A stretch of 64,000 bases of DNA from Saccharopolyspora flava (lineage in GTDB: Bacteria > Actinomycetota > Actinomycetes > Mycobacteriales > Pseudonocardiaceae), in the NCBI RefSeq assembly GCF_900116135.1, contig NZ_FOZX01000005.1:367745-431744 (forward strand). Direction: 5' to 3'. The notes below the pieces were generated by a model. That model was not told the origin of the DNA. It saw nothing but the letters and a program-made list of their open reading frames with translations, and did not search any database. Positions 54,530 through 63,277 of the stretch are shown here, one piece after another. Numbering within the stretch: the stretch's first letter is position 1; every line of letters begins with the position of its first letter. Both the position numbers and the translations under genes were made by a program.

Positions 54530-54605
54530 TTGGGGCAGTTTTAGCCACAACTGTCCGGGCAAAACGGATATTGATCATGGGTGATTCTGGCTAAAACTGT
54601 CCCCG
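54530..54605. repeat. 76-bp interspersed palindromic repeat, copy 2
   Basis: Arms TTGGGGCAGTTTTAGCCA and TGGCTAAAACTGTCCC are almost exact inverted complements (one mismatch). The centre differs from copy 1 (37814-37889) at only a few bases, although the flanking DNA has nothing in common. It starts 4 bp after the aminotransferase stop. Confidence 0.85.
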
Positions 54606-54700
54606 GGCTCACCACACGGCGGATTGCGCACCCCCGAAGAACCGCAGGAGGCTACCCGGGAGCCGTGAAAGGCGTCACGGCGCGCTGGGGAGGCTGGGCG

Positions 54701-57058
54701 ATGCAGACGAGCGAACACGGGAGTCCGACGCTGCTGGGCGCGTCGACACGCCGGATCGAGGACGACCGCCTGCTGACAGGCCGCGCCCGGTTCATCGCCG
54801 ACGTCGTGCTGCCGGGCATGGTCGAGGCCGCGTTCGTGCGCAGCGACGTCCCGCACGCGCGCGTGCGCGGGATCGACACGGGCACGGCGGCCGAATGTCC
54901 CGGTGTGCACGCGGTGTTCGGCGGTGCCGAGGTGGATCTGGCCGCCGTGCCGGACCGGATGCCGTGGGTGCGCCCGGTCGGGCACGTACCGCTCGCGCGC
55001 GACCGGGTCCGCCACGTCGGCTGCCCGCTGGCGGTCGTCGTCGCCGACGACCGCTACCTGGCCGAGGACGCCGCCGAACTCGTCGACCCCGACCTCGAAC
55101 CGCTGCCGGTGGTCGGCACCGTCGAGCAGGCGCTCGCCGACGACGCGCCGCTGCTGCACCCGGAGTGGGGCGACAACCTGCTGCTGTCGGTCGAACCGGA
55201 CACCGCCGAGGTCGACGCCGCGTTCGCCGAGCTGCGCACCGTCAGCGGGCGCTACGAGATCCGCCGCCAGTCGGCGGCACCCCTCGAAGGACGCGGCGTG
55301 GTCGCCGAGTACCGCGACGACCGGCTCACGGTGTGGACCTCCACGCAGGCGGCGTTCGTGGTGCGCGGGATGCTCTCGGCGGTGCTCGGCCTGCCCGAAC
55401 GCGACATCCGCGTCATCACCCCCGACGTCGGCGGCGGGTTCGGGCAGAAGAACGAGATCTACCCCGAGGAGTACCTGATCCCGTGGCTGGCGATGCGGTT
55501 GCGACGCCCGGTGCGCTGGATCGAGGACCGGCACGAGCATCTCATCGCCGCCACCCACGCGCGCGACACGACCATCGACCTGTCGGCCGCGGTGCGCGAG
55601 GACGGCACGATCGCCGCGCTGCGCGGGCGGGTGCGCACCGACCTCGGTTCCGGTGAGATCTTCCCCGCCGGCTACGGCCCGAGCCTGGTGTCGGTGGGGT
55701 CGCTGTGCGGGCCGTACCGGATCCCGCAGCAGGCGATCGCCGTGCAGGGCGTGGTCACCAACAAGACTCCGACCGGCGGCTACCGGGGTTTCGGCGGGCC
55801 GGAGGGCACCTTCGCGATCGAGCGGCTGGTCGACCGGATCGCCTGCGAGGTGGGCGTGGACCGGCTGGAGCTGCGCCGCCGGATGATCCTCGACCCGCAG
55901 GACCTGCCCTACGAGACCGCCGCGGGTGCCCGGCTGGTGTCCGGCACGCACCGCGACGCCTTCGAACGAGCCGTGGACCTGGGCGAGCGGATGCTGACCG
56001 AGGAGCGCGAGAAGGTCGGTCCCGCAGCGCTTCTCGGCGTCGGCTACGCGACTTACGTGGAAGGCGTGGCCTCGACGACGTTCTCCATCACCGGCACCTG
56101 GAGCAGCCAGGACTCCGCCGACGTCCGCTTCGACGCCGACGGCGGCGTGACCGTCGCGGTCGGGGTCTCGGCGATGGGTCAGGGCGCGCACACCACGGTC
56201 GCCACCCTGGTCGCCGAGGCGCTGACGATCCCGGTCGAGCGGGTGCGGGTCGTCATGGGCGACACCGACACCGCCGCGTTCGGGCTGGGCAGCTGGGCCA
56301 GCCGCGGCGCGCTGGTCGCCGGCGGCGCCATCGAGCGCGCGGCGGAGGTGTTGCGGCGCAAGGGAACCGCCATCGCCGCGCACCTGCTCGAAGCCGCGCC
56401 GGAGGACCTGGAGCTCACCGGTGGCCGGTTCCGGGTGTGCGGCAGTCCGGGCAGCGCGGTGTCGTGGTCGCGGGTGGCGCAATCGGCGCTGAACCGCACC
56501 TTCGAGCTGCCACCGGGCGTCGATCCGGGCCTGGAGGCGCGGGCGGTCTACGAGCCGCCGGGTCTGGATCACGTGCCGCGCCCGGACGGCAAGATGAACG
56601 CCGCCGCCGGCTACACCAACGCCACCCACGCCGCTGTCGTGCTGGTCGATGCGGAGACCGGCGTGGTGGAGGTGCTGCGCTACGCGGTGGTGCACGACTG
56701 CGGCCGGGTGATCAACCCGCTGACGCTGGCGGGCCAGATCCACGGCGGTGTCGCGCAGGGCATCGGCGGCGCCCTGCACGAGCACCTGCCCTACGAGGAC
56801 GGGCAACCGCTGGCCACGACCTTCACCGACTACCTGCTGCCCGGACCCCGGGAGGTCCCCGAGATGGTGGTGGAGGAGCTGGGCGAGCCCGCCCCGGAGA
56901 TGCCCTTCGGCGTCAAGGGCGCCGGGGAGGCCGGGATCATCGGCGCACCGGCGGCGATCGCCGGGGCCGTCGAGCACGCGCTGGGCGTCACCGGCGTCGA
57001 CGTCACGCCGCTGACGCCGTCGGTGGTGCGCGGGCTCGTCGAGGAGGCCCGGTCGTGA
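54701..57058 (+). CDS. Molybdenum hydroxylase large subunit (CO/xanthine dehydrogenase family)
   Basis: A 785-residue catalytic subunit. Motifs: TPDVGGGFGQKNEIYPEEYL (molybdopterin), TGGYRGFGGPEGTFAIERLVD (active-site loop), AMGQGAHTTVATLV, and GVKGAGEAGIIGAP near the C-terminus with the conserved Glu. The CoxL active-site motif with its special Cys is absent, so it is an aldehyde/purine-type hydroxylase and not a CO dehydrogenase. ATG at 54701 follows GGGGAGG. First of three overlapping genes. Confidence 0.92.
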   Translation: MQTSEHGSPTLLGASTRRIEDDRLLTGRARFIADVVLPGMVEAAFVRSDVPHARVRGIDTGTAAECPGVHAVFGGAEVDLAAVPDRMPWVRPVGHVPLARDRVRHVGCPLAVVVADDRYLAEDAAELVDPDLEPLPVVGTVEQALADDAPLLHPEWGDNLLLSVEPDTAEVDAAFAELRTVSGRYEIRRQSAAPLEGRGVVAEYRDDRLTVWTSTQAAFVVRGMLSAVLGLPERDIRVITPDVGGGFGQKNEIYPEEYLIPWLAMRLRRPVRWIEDRHEHLIAATHARDTTIDLSAAVREDGTIAALRGRVRTDLGSGEIFPAGYGPSLVSVGSLCGPYRIPQQAIAVQGVVTNKTPTGGYRGFGGPEGTFAIERLVDRIACEVGVDRLELRRRMILDPQDLPYETAAGARLVSGTHRDAFERAVDLGERMLTEEREKVGPAALLGVGYATYVEGVASTTFSITGTWSSQDSADVRFDADGGVTVAVGVSAMGQGAHTTVATLVAEALTIPVERVRVVMGDTDTAAFGLGSWASRGALVAGGAIERAAEVLRRKGTAIAAHLLEAAPEDLELTGGRFRVCGSPGSAVSWSRVAQSALNRTFELPPGVDPGLEARAVYEPPGLDHVPRPDGKMNAAAGYTNATHAAVVLVDAETGVVEVLRYAVVHDCGRVINPLTLAGQIHGGVAQGIGGALHEHLPYEDGQPLATTFTDYLLPGPREVPEMVVEELGEPAPEMPFGVKGAGEAGIIGAPAAIAGAVEHALGVTGVDVTPLTPSVVRGLVEEARS

Positions 57059-57906
57059 AACCGCCGCCGTTCGACTACGTCCGGCCCGGCACCCTCGCCG
57101 AGGCGGTGGGGCTGCTGGCCGACGACGAGGACGCCTGCCCGCTCGCCGGCGGGCAGAGCCTGCTGCCGATGATGAACTTCCGGCTGGCCCGCCCGAGCGC
57201 GCTGGTCGACATCGCCCGGCTGCCGGAGCTGAGCGGGCTGACCCGCGAGGACGGGGTGCTGGTGATCGGCGCGGCCACCCGGCAGCGCGCGGTCGAGCGC
57301 TCCCCGCTGGTCGCCGAGTGCGCTCCGCTGCTGGTCGCGGCCCTGCGCCACGTCGGCCACCACCAGATCCGCACCCGGGGCACGATCGGCGGCTCACTGG
57401 CGCACGCCGACCCGGCGGCCGAACTCGCGGCCGCCGCAACGGTTCTCGACGCCGAGGTGCTCGTCACCGGACCGTCCGGGCAACGCCGGATCCCCGCCGC
57501 GGAGCTCGCCGCGGGCCCGTACCGGACGACGCTGGAGCGGGGCGAGCTCATCACCGAGACCCGCTGGCCGCTCGCGCCCGGGTCCCGCTGCGGTTTCGCC
57601 GAGATCTCCCGGCGCGCCGGTGATTTCGCGCTCGCCGGGGTCGCCGCCGTCGTCGCGCTCGACGCCGGTCGCGTCACCCGCGCCCGCCTGGCCGGGCTCG
57701 GCATCGGCGGCGCGGTGCGCCGACTCCCCGAAGCCGAGCGGGTCCTGCTGGACCGGCCGCTCACGCCCGAGTCGATCGACGCCGCCGCGCTCACCGCCGC
57801 CGAGTCGGTCCAACCGCCCGAGGACGTCCACGCCGACGCGGACACCCGGCGCGCCGCCCTGCGCGCGGCCACCCGCAGAGCCCTGGAGCAGATCACCCAT
57901 GCCTGA
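57055..57906 (+). CDS. Molybdenum hydroxylase FAD subunit
   Basis: A 283-residue FAD-binding protein of the CoxM/XdhB type: PLAGGQSLLPMMNFRLARPSALVDI (FAD site) and RTRGTIGGSLAHADPAAEL. C-terminal CO dehydrogenase flavoprotein domain from about 175. GTG at 57055 overlaps the previous stop (GTGA). It moves electrons from the iron-sulfur subunit to an acceptor. Confidence 0.93.
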   Translation: MKPPPFDYVRPGTLAEAVGLLADDEDACPLAGGQSLLPMMNFRLARPSALVDIARLPELSGLTREDGVLVIGAATRQRAVERSPLVAECAPLLVAALRHVGHHQIRTRGTIGGSLAHADPAAELAAAATVLDAEVLVTGPSGQRRIPAAELAAGPYRTTLERGELITETRWPLAPGSRCGFAEISRRAGDFALAGVAAVVALDAGRVTRARLAGLGIGGAVRRLPEAERVLLDRPLTPESIDAAALTAAESVQPPEDVHADADTRRAALRAATRRALEQITHA

Positions 57907-58375
57907 CGTCCCCTCCCCCACCAGGGACATCACCGTCACCGTCAACGGCCGCACCCACCACCGGACGGTCCCGGTACGACGTCTGCTGGTCGACTTCCTG
58001 CGCGAGGACCTGGCGTTGACCGGCACCCACATCGGCTGCGAGCACGGCGTCTGCGGCGCGTGCACGATCCTCGTCGACGGCGAACCCGCCCGCTCCTGCA
58101 TCACCCTGGCCGTGCAAGCCGACGGCTGCGAGATCACCACCGTCGAAGGCCTCACCCCCGACGACGGGCTCACCCCGATGCAGCAGGCCTTCACCGACCA
58201 CCACGCCCTGCAGTGCGGTTTCTGCACCCCGGGCATCCTGCTCACCCTCGCCGCGGCCGATCCCGAGGACCACCCCACCGACGCCGACGTCCGCACCCTG
58301 CTCAGCGGGAACCTCTGCCGCTGCACCGGCTACCAGCACATCATCGACGCCGTCAACCAGGCCTGGGACCGCTGA
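57899..58375 (+). CDS. Molybdenum hydroxylase 2Fe-2S subunit
   Basis: A 158-residue protein with two clusters: plant-type CEHGVCGACTILVDG plus a further Cys (ARSCIT) and helical-domain CGFCTPGIL ... CRCTGYQHI. It links the Mo centre to FAD. Overlaps the FAD gene by 8 nt. Subunit order L-M-S differs from the CoxMSL arrangement. Confidence 0.94.
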   Translation: MPDVPSPTRDITVTVNGRTHHRTVPVRRLLVDFLREDLALTGTHIGCEHGVCGACTILVDGEPARSCITLAVQADGCEITTVEGLTPDDGLTPMQQAFTDHHALQCGFCTPGILLTLAAADPEDHPTDADVRTLLSGNLCRCTGYQHIIDAVNQAWDR

Positions 58376-58395
58376 CCGTCCGGTGTGGACGGTGA

Positions 58396-58878
58396 TCAGG
58401 CCAGCAGCGCGTCGATCCGGCTCACGGCGCGGCGGGCCGCCTCGGCGACGCCCATCGACACCTGCTGGTCGAGCTGGTCGACCGAGGCGAAGGTGCGCAG
58501 CAGCACCATGCGGACGCCACCGCCGCGCTCCTCCAGCGTCATCTTGGCGTGGGTGACGCCGAATCCCGTGGCGCGGACGCCGTTCTCGTCGGCCACGCCG
58601 TCCTCGAACTCCAGCCGGTGCGGCTCGTCGATCGCGCAGATCTGCCACCAGCCGCGCGCGCACGACCCGTCGGGCGCGGTCACGCGGTAGCGGGCCTCGC
58701 CGCCGGGCCGGAAGTCGTAGCGGTCGAAGGTCGCCGGCCGCGACGGCGGCCCCCACCACCGCTCCAGCCTGCGCGGATCGGCCCACACCTGCCACACCCG
58801 CGGCACCGGCGCGTCGAACTGCGCGGTGACGGTCAGGGTGAGCTCTTCGGCATCGGTGGCGACTGCGAGCACGGCCAT
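58396..58878 (-). CDS. SRPBCC/AHSA1-like domain protein
   Basis: A 160-residue Bet v1-fold protein: TVTAQFDAPVPRVWQVWADPRRLERWWGPPSRPATF is the AHSA1 hallmark, and the C-terminal helix is FASVDQLDQQVSMGVAEAARRAVSRIDALL. Such proteins bind small hydrophobic ligands. ATG at 58878 has GGGAGTG nine bases before it; the frame is open further upstream to 58986 but composition is poor. It converges with the molybdenum hydroxylase genes. Confidence 0.9.
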   Translation of the reverse strand: MAVLAVATDAEELTLTVTAQFDAPVPRVWQVWADPRRLERWWGPPSRPATFDRYDFRPGGEARYRVTAPDGSCARGWWQICAIDEPHRLEFEDGVADENGVRATGFGVTHAKMTLEERGGGVRMVLLRTFASVDQLDQQVSMGVAEAARRAVSRIDALLA

Positions 58879-59076
58879 GCGGGCACTCCCGGGCGGTGAG
58901 GGGCTTTCCACCTGGCTATCGCCGATCGGCACGGCCGCGCAACCCGCGAACGGGTGGTTGACCTGCACAAGCGGCAGATCCGGCATACCGCACGCGCGCC
59001 GGTCCCCGTTCCTCGGCGCGGGTCAGCGGGTGTTTAGATCGAACCAGCCGCAATCACAGAGGAGGGAACAGCGCCC

Positions 59077-59835
59077 ATGACTGCCGTACGCGGGACCACG
59101 GTGGACATCACCACGCCCGACGGTGTGGCCGATGCGTACCTGACGCACCCGGAAGGCGACGGGAAGCACCCCGCCGTGCTGTTCTACATGGACGCCTTCG
59201 GTCTGCGCCCGCACCTCACCGGGATGGCCGACCGGCTGGCCGCCGAGGGCTTCACCGTGCTGGTGCCCAACCTGTTCTACCGGGCGGGCCGGACGCCGGT
59301 GTTCGAGCTGCCGGAGTTCATCGACCCGGGTGCGCGCCCGGAGATCTTCCAGACCATCGGCCCGATCATGCAGCAGCTCACCCCGGAGCTGGCGATGCGC
59401 GACGCGGGCGCCTACCTGCAGTGGCTCGCCGACAGCCCGCTGACCACCGGTGAGCCGGTCGGTGTCACCGGCTACTGCATGGGCGCGGTGATGGCGCTGC
59501 GCACCGCCGGGACCTACCCGGAGCGGGTGGCGGCGATGGGCGGTTTCCACGGCGGAAACCTGGCCACCGAGGAGCCCGACAGCCCGCACCTGCTCGCCGA
59601 CCGGGTCACCGCCGAGGTGTACTTCGGCCACGCCGACCAGGACCACGCGCTGCCGCCGGAGCAGATCGAGCGCCTCGACAAGGCGCTGACCGACGCGGGC
59701 GTGCGCTTCCGCACCGAGGTCTACGAGGGCGCGATGCACGGCTACACCCAGGCCGACACCGCCTCCTACAACGAGGCGGGAGCCGAGCGCCACTGGGCGG
59801 CGCTGCTGGAGCTGTTCCACCGCACCCTGCGCTGA
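59077..59835 (+). CDS. Dienelactone hydrolase family protein
   Basis: A 252-residue alpha/beta hydrolase. The nucleophile is Cys in TGYCMGAVMALR (about 131); Asp in FGHADQDHALPPEQ and His in AMHGYTQADT complete the triad. It opens enol-lactones or related esters. The catalytic residues equal those of DLH, but pathway membership is not shown by neighbours; it might aid the aromatic pathway elsewhere in the window. GGAGGGAACAG precedes the ATG. Confidence 0.92.
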   Translation: MTAVRGTTVDITTPDGVADAYLTHPEGDGKHPAVLFYMDAFGLRPHLTGMADRLAAEGFTVLVPNLFYRAGRTPVFELPEFIDPGARPEIFQTIGPIMQQLTPELAMRDAGAYLQWLADSPLTTGEPVGVTGYCMGAVMALRTAGTYPERVAAMGGFHGGNLATEEPDSPHLLADRVTAEVYFGHADQDHALPPEQIERLDKALTDAGVRFRTEVYEGAMHGYTQADTASYNEAGAERHWAALLELFHRTLR

Positions 59836-59859
59836 CCGCGCCTGGCTTCGAGAACCGAC

Positions 59860-59889
59860 GTCGGCCCCGCTGCACCCAGCGGGGCCGGC
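59860..59889. terminator. Hairpin terminator between convergent genes
   Basis: GGCCCCGCT (59863-59871) pairs perfectly with AGCGGGGCC (59878-59886) around a 6-nt loop and is extended by CGT/ACG-type pairs. It lies after the dienelactone hydrolase stop and just after the end of the convergent zinc-protein gene. Confidence 0.8.
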
Positions 59890-59893
59890 GTCG

Positions 59894-60124
59894 TCATTCC
59901 TCGGTCTCGCCGCCTGCGGGAACACCGGCGAGCTCGTGGGCCCCGGTGTTGCAGGACGAGCAGGTGGGCCACAGCCAGCCGATGTCGGAGTTGTCGACGG
60001 TGACCCGCTTCAGGCACAGGGTGCGGACCTCGACGCCGTCGTAGCCCTGCCGCGGCTTGGGGTCGGTGGTGGCGTGGCGCTGGCCTTCGGCGGGGACCCA
60101 GCTGAACGGGTGCGGGCGGTACAT
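59894..60124 (-). CDS. Small zinc-finger-like protein (76 residues)
   Basis: ATG at 60124, GC3-rich frame. Product: MYRPHPFSWVPAEGQRHATT ... VEVRTLCLKRVTVDNSDIGWLWPTCSSCNTGAHELAGVPA. His17, Cys near 38, and the CSSC pair with a following His could hold one zinc. This type is common in Pseudonocardiaceae and Streptomyces as an unnamed small protein. Function unknown. Confidence 0.75.
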   Translation of the reverse strand: MYRPHPFSWVPAEGQRHATTDPKPRQGYDGVEVRTLCLKRVTVDNSDIGWLWPTCSSCNTGAHELAGVPAGGETEE

Positions 60125-60467
60125 CAGGCCGCCGCTCCGCGCACGCGCTCGTGGTGCGGGGCTCCGCCCCCGGTCGACATGATCACGACCGCCACGATCT
60201 TGAACGTACCCGAACATCAACCGATCACGGGCAACCCGTTCGGAGTATCCGACCTCTCCGCTAGCACGAGAGACCAGCCGAGACCACCACGGGCAGTGAT
60301 CGTTCCGTGATTTCCCGGACCGCACTCCTCGCGTTTTACCCATTTCGCCCATCGAGTCGATCACGGCGTGTGTCCGCTTCAGCGGATTGATTTCAGTTTG
60401 CACTGAACCAATTGCGGCTATTGACCATGTGTGGCGCACCAGTGCTTCGACAGGAGGGCGGGCCGGG
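60125..60467. other. Gene-free region upstream of the zinc-protein gene
   Basis: About 340 bp of lower GC content and no GC3-biased frame. Holds the palindrome TTCAGTTTGCACTGAA (60392-60407), a possible operator or terminator for the methionine aminopeptidase gene which ends at 60468. The promoter of the small zinc-protein gene must lie here. Confidence 0.5.
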
Positions 60468-61244
60468 TCAGGGCAGAGTCAGGATCCGGGGGCCGTCGGG
60501 GGTGATCGCCACGGTGTGCTCCGAGTGCGCGGTGTTGGAGCCGTCCGCCGAGCGCAGCGTCCAGCCGTCCGGGTCGGTGATGATGCGTGCGGTGGTGCGC
60601 GCGAACCACGGCTCGATGGCGATCGTCAGGCCCGGCTGGAGCTTGAGACCCCGGCCCGGCTTGCCCTTGTTGGAGATGTGCGGCGCCTCGTGCATCGTGC
60701 GCCCGAGGCCGTGCCCGCCGAACTCGGTGTTGACCGGGTAGCCGTAATCGGAGGCGACCGCCTCGATCGCCGCGGAGATGTCGCCGATGCGGTTGCCGGG
60801 CTTGGCGACCGCGACCGCAGCCTCCAGCGCCTCCTCGGTGGAGCGCACGAGCCTGCGGTCCTCAGCCTTCTCGGTGCCGACGATGAAGGTGCGGGCGGCG
60901 TCGGCGACCCAGCCATCGATGCCGACGGCGAAGTCGGCGGTGAGCACGTCGCCGTCGCGCAGCACGTAGTCGTGCGGCTTGCCGTGCAGCACCGCGTCGT
61001 TGACCGACAGGCAGATGACGTTGCGGAACGGGCCCTCGCCGAAGGAGGGCGCGTAGTCCCAGTAGCAGGACTCCGCACCCCGGTCCCGGATCCGCTCGCG
61101 CACGTGGTGCTCGAGGTCCATCAGGTTGACGCCGACCTGCGCCCGCTCACCGACCGCGGCCAGGGTCTCGGCGACGAACGCGCCGGTGACGGCCATCTTG
61201 TCGATCTCGGCCGGCGTCTTGAGCTCGATCACGTGCACTCCCAC
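60468..61244 (-). CDS. map: Type I methionine aminopeptidase
   Basis: A 258-residue metalloprotease of pita-bread fold. Metal ligands lie in TADFAVGIDGWVADAARTF (Asp pair), GGHGLGRTMHEAPHI (His), IEPWF (Glu) and GSNTAHSEHTVAI (Glu). It removes N-terminal Met from new proteins. It may be a second, non-housekeeping Map since it is divergent from an XRE regulator and separated from it by twin palindromes, i.e. probably regulated. ATG/GTG at 61244. Confidence 0.93.
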   Translation of the reverse strand: MGVHVIELKTPAEIDKMAVTGAFVAETLAAVGERAQVGVNLMDLEHHVRERIRDRGAESCYWDYAPSFGEGPFRNVICLSVNDAVLHGKPHDYVLRDGDVLTADFAVGIDGWVADAARTFIVGTEKAEDRRLVRSTEEALEAAVAVAKPGNRIGDISAAIEAVASDYGYPVNTEFGGHGLGRTMHEAPHISNKGKPGRGLKLQPGLTIAIEPWFARTTARIITDPDGWTLRSADGSNTAHSEHTVAITPDGPRILTLP

Positions 61245-61257
61245 GACTTCGTCTTCG

Positions 61258-61300
61258 GGTATTTTAATACCAGGCTAGCACTTGCGGGTATTTAAATACC
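61258..61300. promoter_or_regulatory. Twin palindromic operators between map and the XRE regulator
   Basis: GGTATTTTAATACC (61258-61271) and the perfect palindrome GGTATTTAAATACC (61287-61300), centres 29 bp apart, in the 73-bp divergent promoter. Being very AT-rich in a GC-rich genome, they are strongly conspicuous. The adjacent XRE protein is the likely ligand. Confidence 0.75.
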
Positions 61301-61317
61301 ACCGTAGCCTTCCCGTC

Positions 61318-61584
61318 GTGGTACGCCTTCCCCTCACCCCCGATCAGGTCGAGGCCGGCGCGCGCGTCGGCAAGGTGCTGCGGGACGCGCGAGCCGGCCG
61401 CGACCTCGTCGAGATCGCCGGCGCGGCCGGGATCTCCCCGGAGACGCTGCGCAAGATCGAGTCCGGCAGGCTGCCGACCCCGGCGTTCGGCACCGTCGTG
61501 GGCCTCTGCGACGCCCTCGACCTCCCGATCCACGAGGTAGCCGAGATCTGGCGCTCCCACACGAGCCTGCGCAGCGCGTCCTAG
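61318..61584 (+). CDS. Small XRE-family regulator
   Basis: An 88-residue helix-turn-helix protein. VRLPLTPDQVEAGARVGKVLRDARAGRDLVEIAGAAGISPETLRKIESGRLPTPAF contains a Cro/CI fold with recognition helix ISPETLRKIESG. A short tail follows. GTG at 61318 gives the best start. It likely represses map and itself through the twin palindromes; effector unknown. Confidence 0.85.
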   Translation: MVRLPLTPDQVEAGARVGKVLRDARAGRDLVEIAGAAGISPETLRKIESGRLPTPAFGTVVGLCDALDLPIHEVAEIWRSHTSLRSAS

Positions 61585-61598
61585 GAGACGTAGGAGGC

Positions 61599-63230
61599 TC
61601 ACTTCACCCGGCGGGCCTTGAGGACCACGTCGTGGGGGTGGTCCTGCTTCCCCTCCCCGGTGCGCGGGCGGATCTCGTCGACCTCGATCTCCCAGTCCTC
61701 GTCGAGGAACTTCGCGACGTCGCCGGGCAGCACGTACTCGGCGGGGTCGAACTCGGAGTCGGACGGGAGCCCGGCCGGGTCGTGCCCGACGTAGAGCAGC
61801 ACCCCTCCCGGGGCGACCGCGGCCAGCAGCGCCCGCACCGGCTCCTCCCCGCGATCCTTCTTCAGCGCGAAGTACTGGGCCGAGACGAGGTCGAACGAGC
61901 GCGCGGGCGGGTGTTCGACGGCCAGGTCGGCCCGCACCCAGGCGATGTCGGCGGCGACCTCCGGCGCGCTGTCGGCGGCGATCTTCGCGCCGCGTTCGAC
62001 GGCGACGCGGGAGATGTCGGTGGCGGTGACCTTCCAGCCCTGGCGGGCCAGCCAGATCGCGTCGCCGCCCTCCCCGCAGCCGACGTCGAGGGCCTGGCCG
62101 GGCGGCGTCCCGGCGACCTCGGCGACGAGGGCGTCGTTGGGGTTGTCGCCGAACAGGCGCTCCTGGCTCCCGTACCGCTCGTCCCACTCCTGCGCGCTCA
62201 TGCGCGATTCCTCCTCGTTCGGCAGTCCGTGGCGCCGCTCCCCCATGGCGACCTCGCAGGTTCGATTCTCGACTTCCGGGGAGAACGCCGCCGCCGCGAC
62301 GGCACGAGCGGTCTCCTCCTCGACGAGCTCGGCGTTGATCATGCCGCCTGCCTGCGCCCCGGCGGCCGCCGCGACCACGACGGTGGCGCGCAGGTCCGCG
62401 TTGTTGCCCGCGACCCACACGCCCGGCACCGCGGTCCGCCCGTCGGCGTCGGCGGGCAGGAGCTCACCTCCGCTGGGGTGCGCCACGGGTTCCAGCCCGA
62501 GCCCGGCGGCGAGCTCGGAACGCGCGACCATGCGCGGCGCGACCGCCACGGCCCGCAGCGGCACCACGCGTCCCCCGGCCAGCCGGACCCCGCCCAGCTC
62601 ATCCCCGACGACCTCCAGGCCGTCGACGCGATCGGGCACGACGTCGACGCCGCGCGCGGCGAGCTTGGCCGCGTCCTCCTCGCCGGGAGCGTCGGATCCG
62701 TTGAGCAGCAACGTGATCCGCTCGCTCCACTGCCGGAACAGCAGCGCCTGGTGCACGCTCATCGGGCTGGTCGCCAGCACGCCGATCGGCTGGTCGCGGA
62801 ATTCCCAGCCGTGGCAGTAGGGGCAGTGCAGCACGTCGCGCCCCCACCGCTCGGCCACGCCCGGCACGTCGGGCAGCTCGTCGCGCAAGCCGGTCGCCAG
62901 CAGCAGCCGCCGCGCGCTCACCCGGGTCCCGTCCGCCAGCTCGACCGCGAATCCCGATCCCTCGCGGTGCGCCGAAACCGCCTGCCCGGCAACGATCCTC
63001 ACTCCGTACCCGGTCACCTCGCGCCGTCCGGCCGCCAGCACGTCCGCGGGCGCGGCGCCGTCCCGCGACAGGAACCCGTGCAGGTGCGCGGCGGGCGCGT
63101 TGCGGGGTTCCTCCCCGTCGACGACGAGCACGCTGCGCCGAGCGCGCCCCAGCATCAGCGCGGCGTTCAACCCCGCCGCACCACCACCCACGACGACCAC
63201 GTCATACCTGGTCAGGCCTTCTTCTGCCAT
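61599..63230 (-). CDS. Fusion of TrxB-like FAD oxidoreductase and SAM-dependent methyltransferase
   Basis: A 543-residue two-enzyme fusion. Residues 1-325: flavin domain with VVVVGGGAAGLNAALMLGRA, CPYCHGWEF (redox Cys pair, about 135) and VAGNNADLRATVVVAAAAGAQAG (FAD). Residues 345-543: class I methyltransferase with WDERYGSQERLFGDNPN, LDVGCGEGGDAIWLA and FDLVSAQYFAL, like thiopurine or metalloid methyltransferases. The fusion could reduce and methylate a thiol, sulfur or selenium compound. ATG at 63230 with GGAGGTGG before it; upstream in-frame codons are not needed. Confidence 0.9.
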   Translation of the reverse strand: MAEEGLTRYDVVVVGGGAAGLNAALMLGRARRSVLVVDGEEPRNAPAAHLHGFLSRDGAAPADVLAAGRREVTGYGVRIVAGQAVSAHREGSGFAVELADGTRVSARRLLLATGLRDELPDVPGVAERWGRDVLHCPYCHGWEFRDQPIGVLATSPMSVHQALLFRQWSERITLLLNGSDAPGEEDAAKLAARGVDVVPDRVDGLEVVGDELGGVRLAGGRVVPLRAVAVAPRMVARSELAAGLGLEPVAHPSGGELLPADADGRTAVPGVWVAGNNADLRATVVVAAAAGAQAGGMINAELVEEETARAVAAAAFSPEVENRTCEVAMGERRHGLPNEEESRMSAQEWDERYGSQERLFGDNPNDALVAEVAGTPPGQALDVGCGEGGDAIWLARQGWKVTATDISRVAVERGAKIAADSAPEVAADIAWVRADLAVEHPPARSFDLVSAQYFALKKDRGEEPVRALLAAVAPGGVLLYVGHDPAGLPSDSEFDPAEYVLPGDVAKFLDEDWEIEVDEIRPRTGEGKQDHPHDVVLKARRVK

Positions 63231-63277
63231 CACCGACCACCTCCAGGCACCACACTGCCCGAGCAGCCTAAGACCCA

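Noticed and set aside
60392..60407. TTCAGTTTGCACTGAA as a specific regulator site
   Set aside because: Perfect 6-bp arms but alone and with no matching regulator nearby; only listed within the gap.
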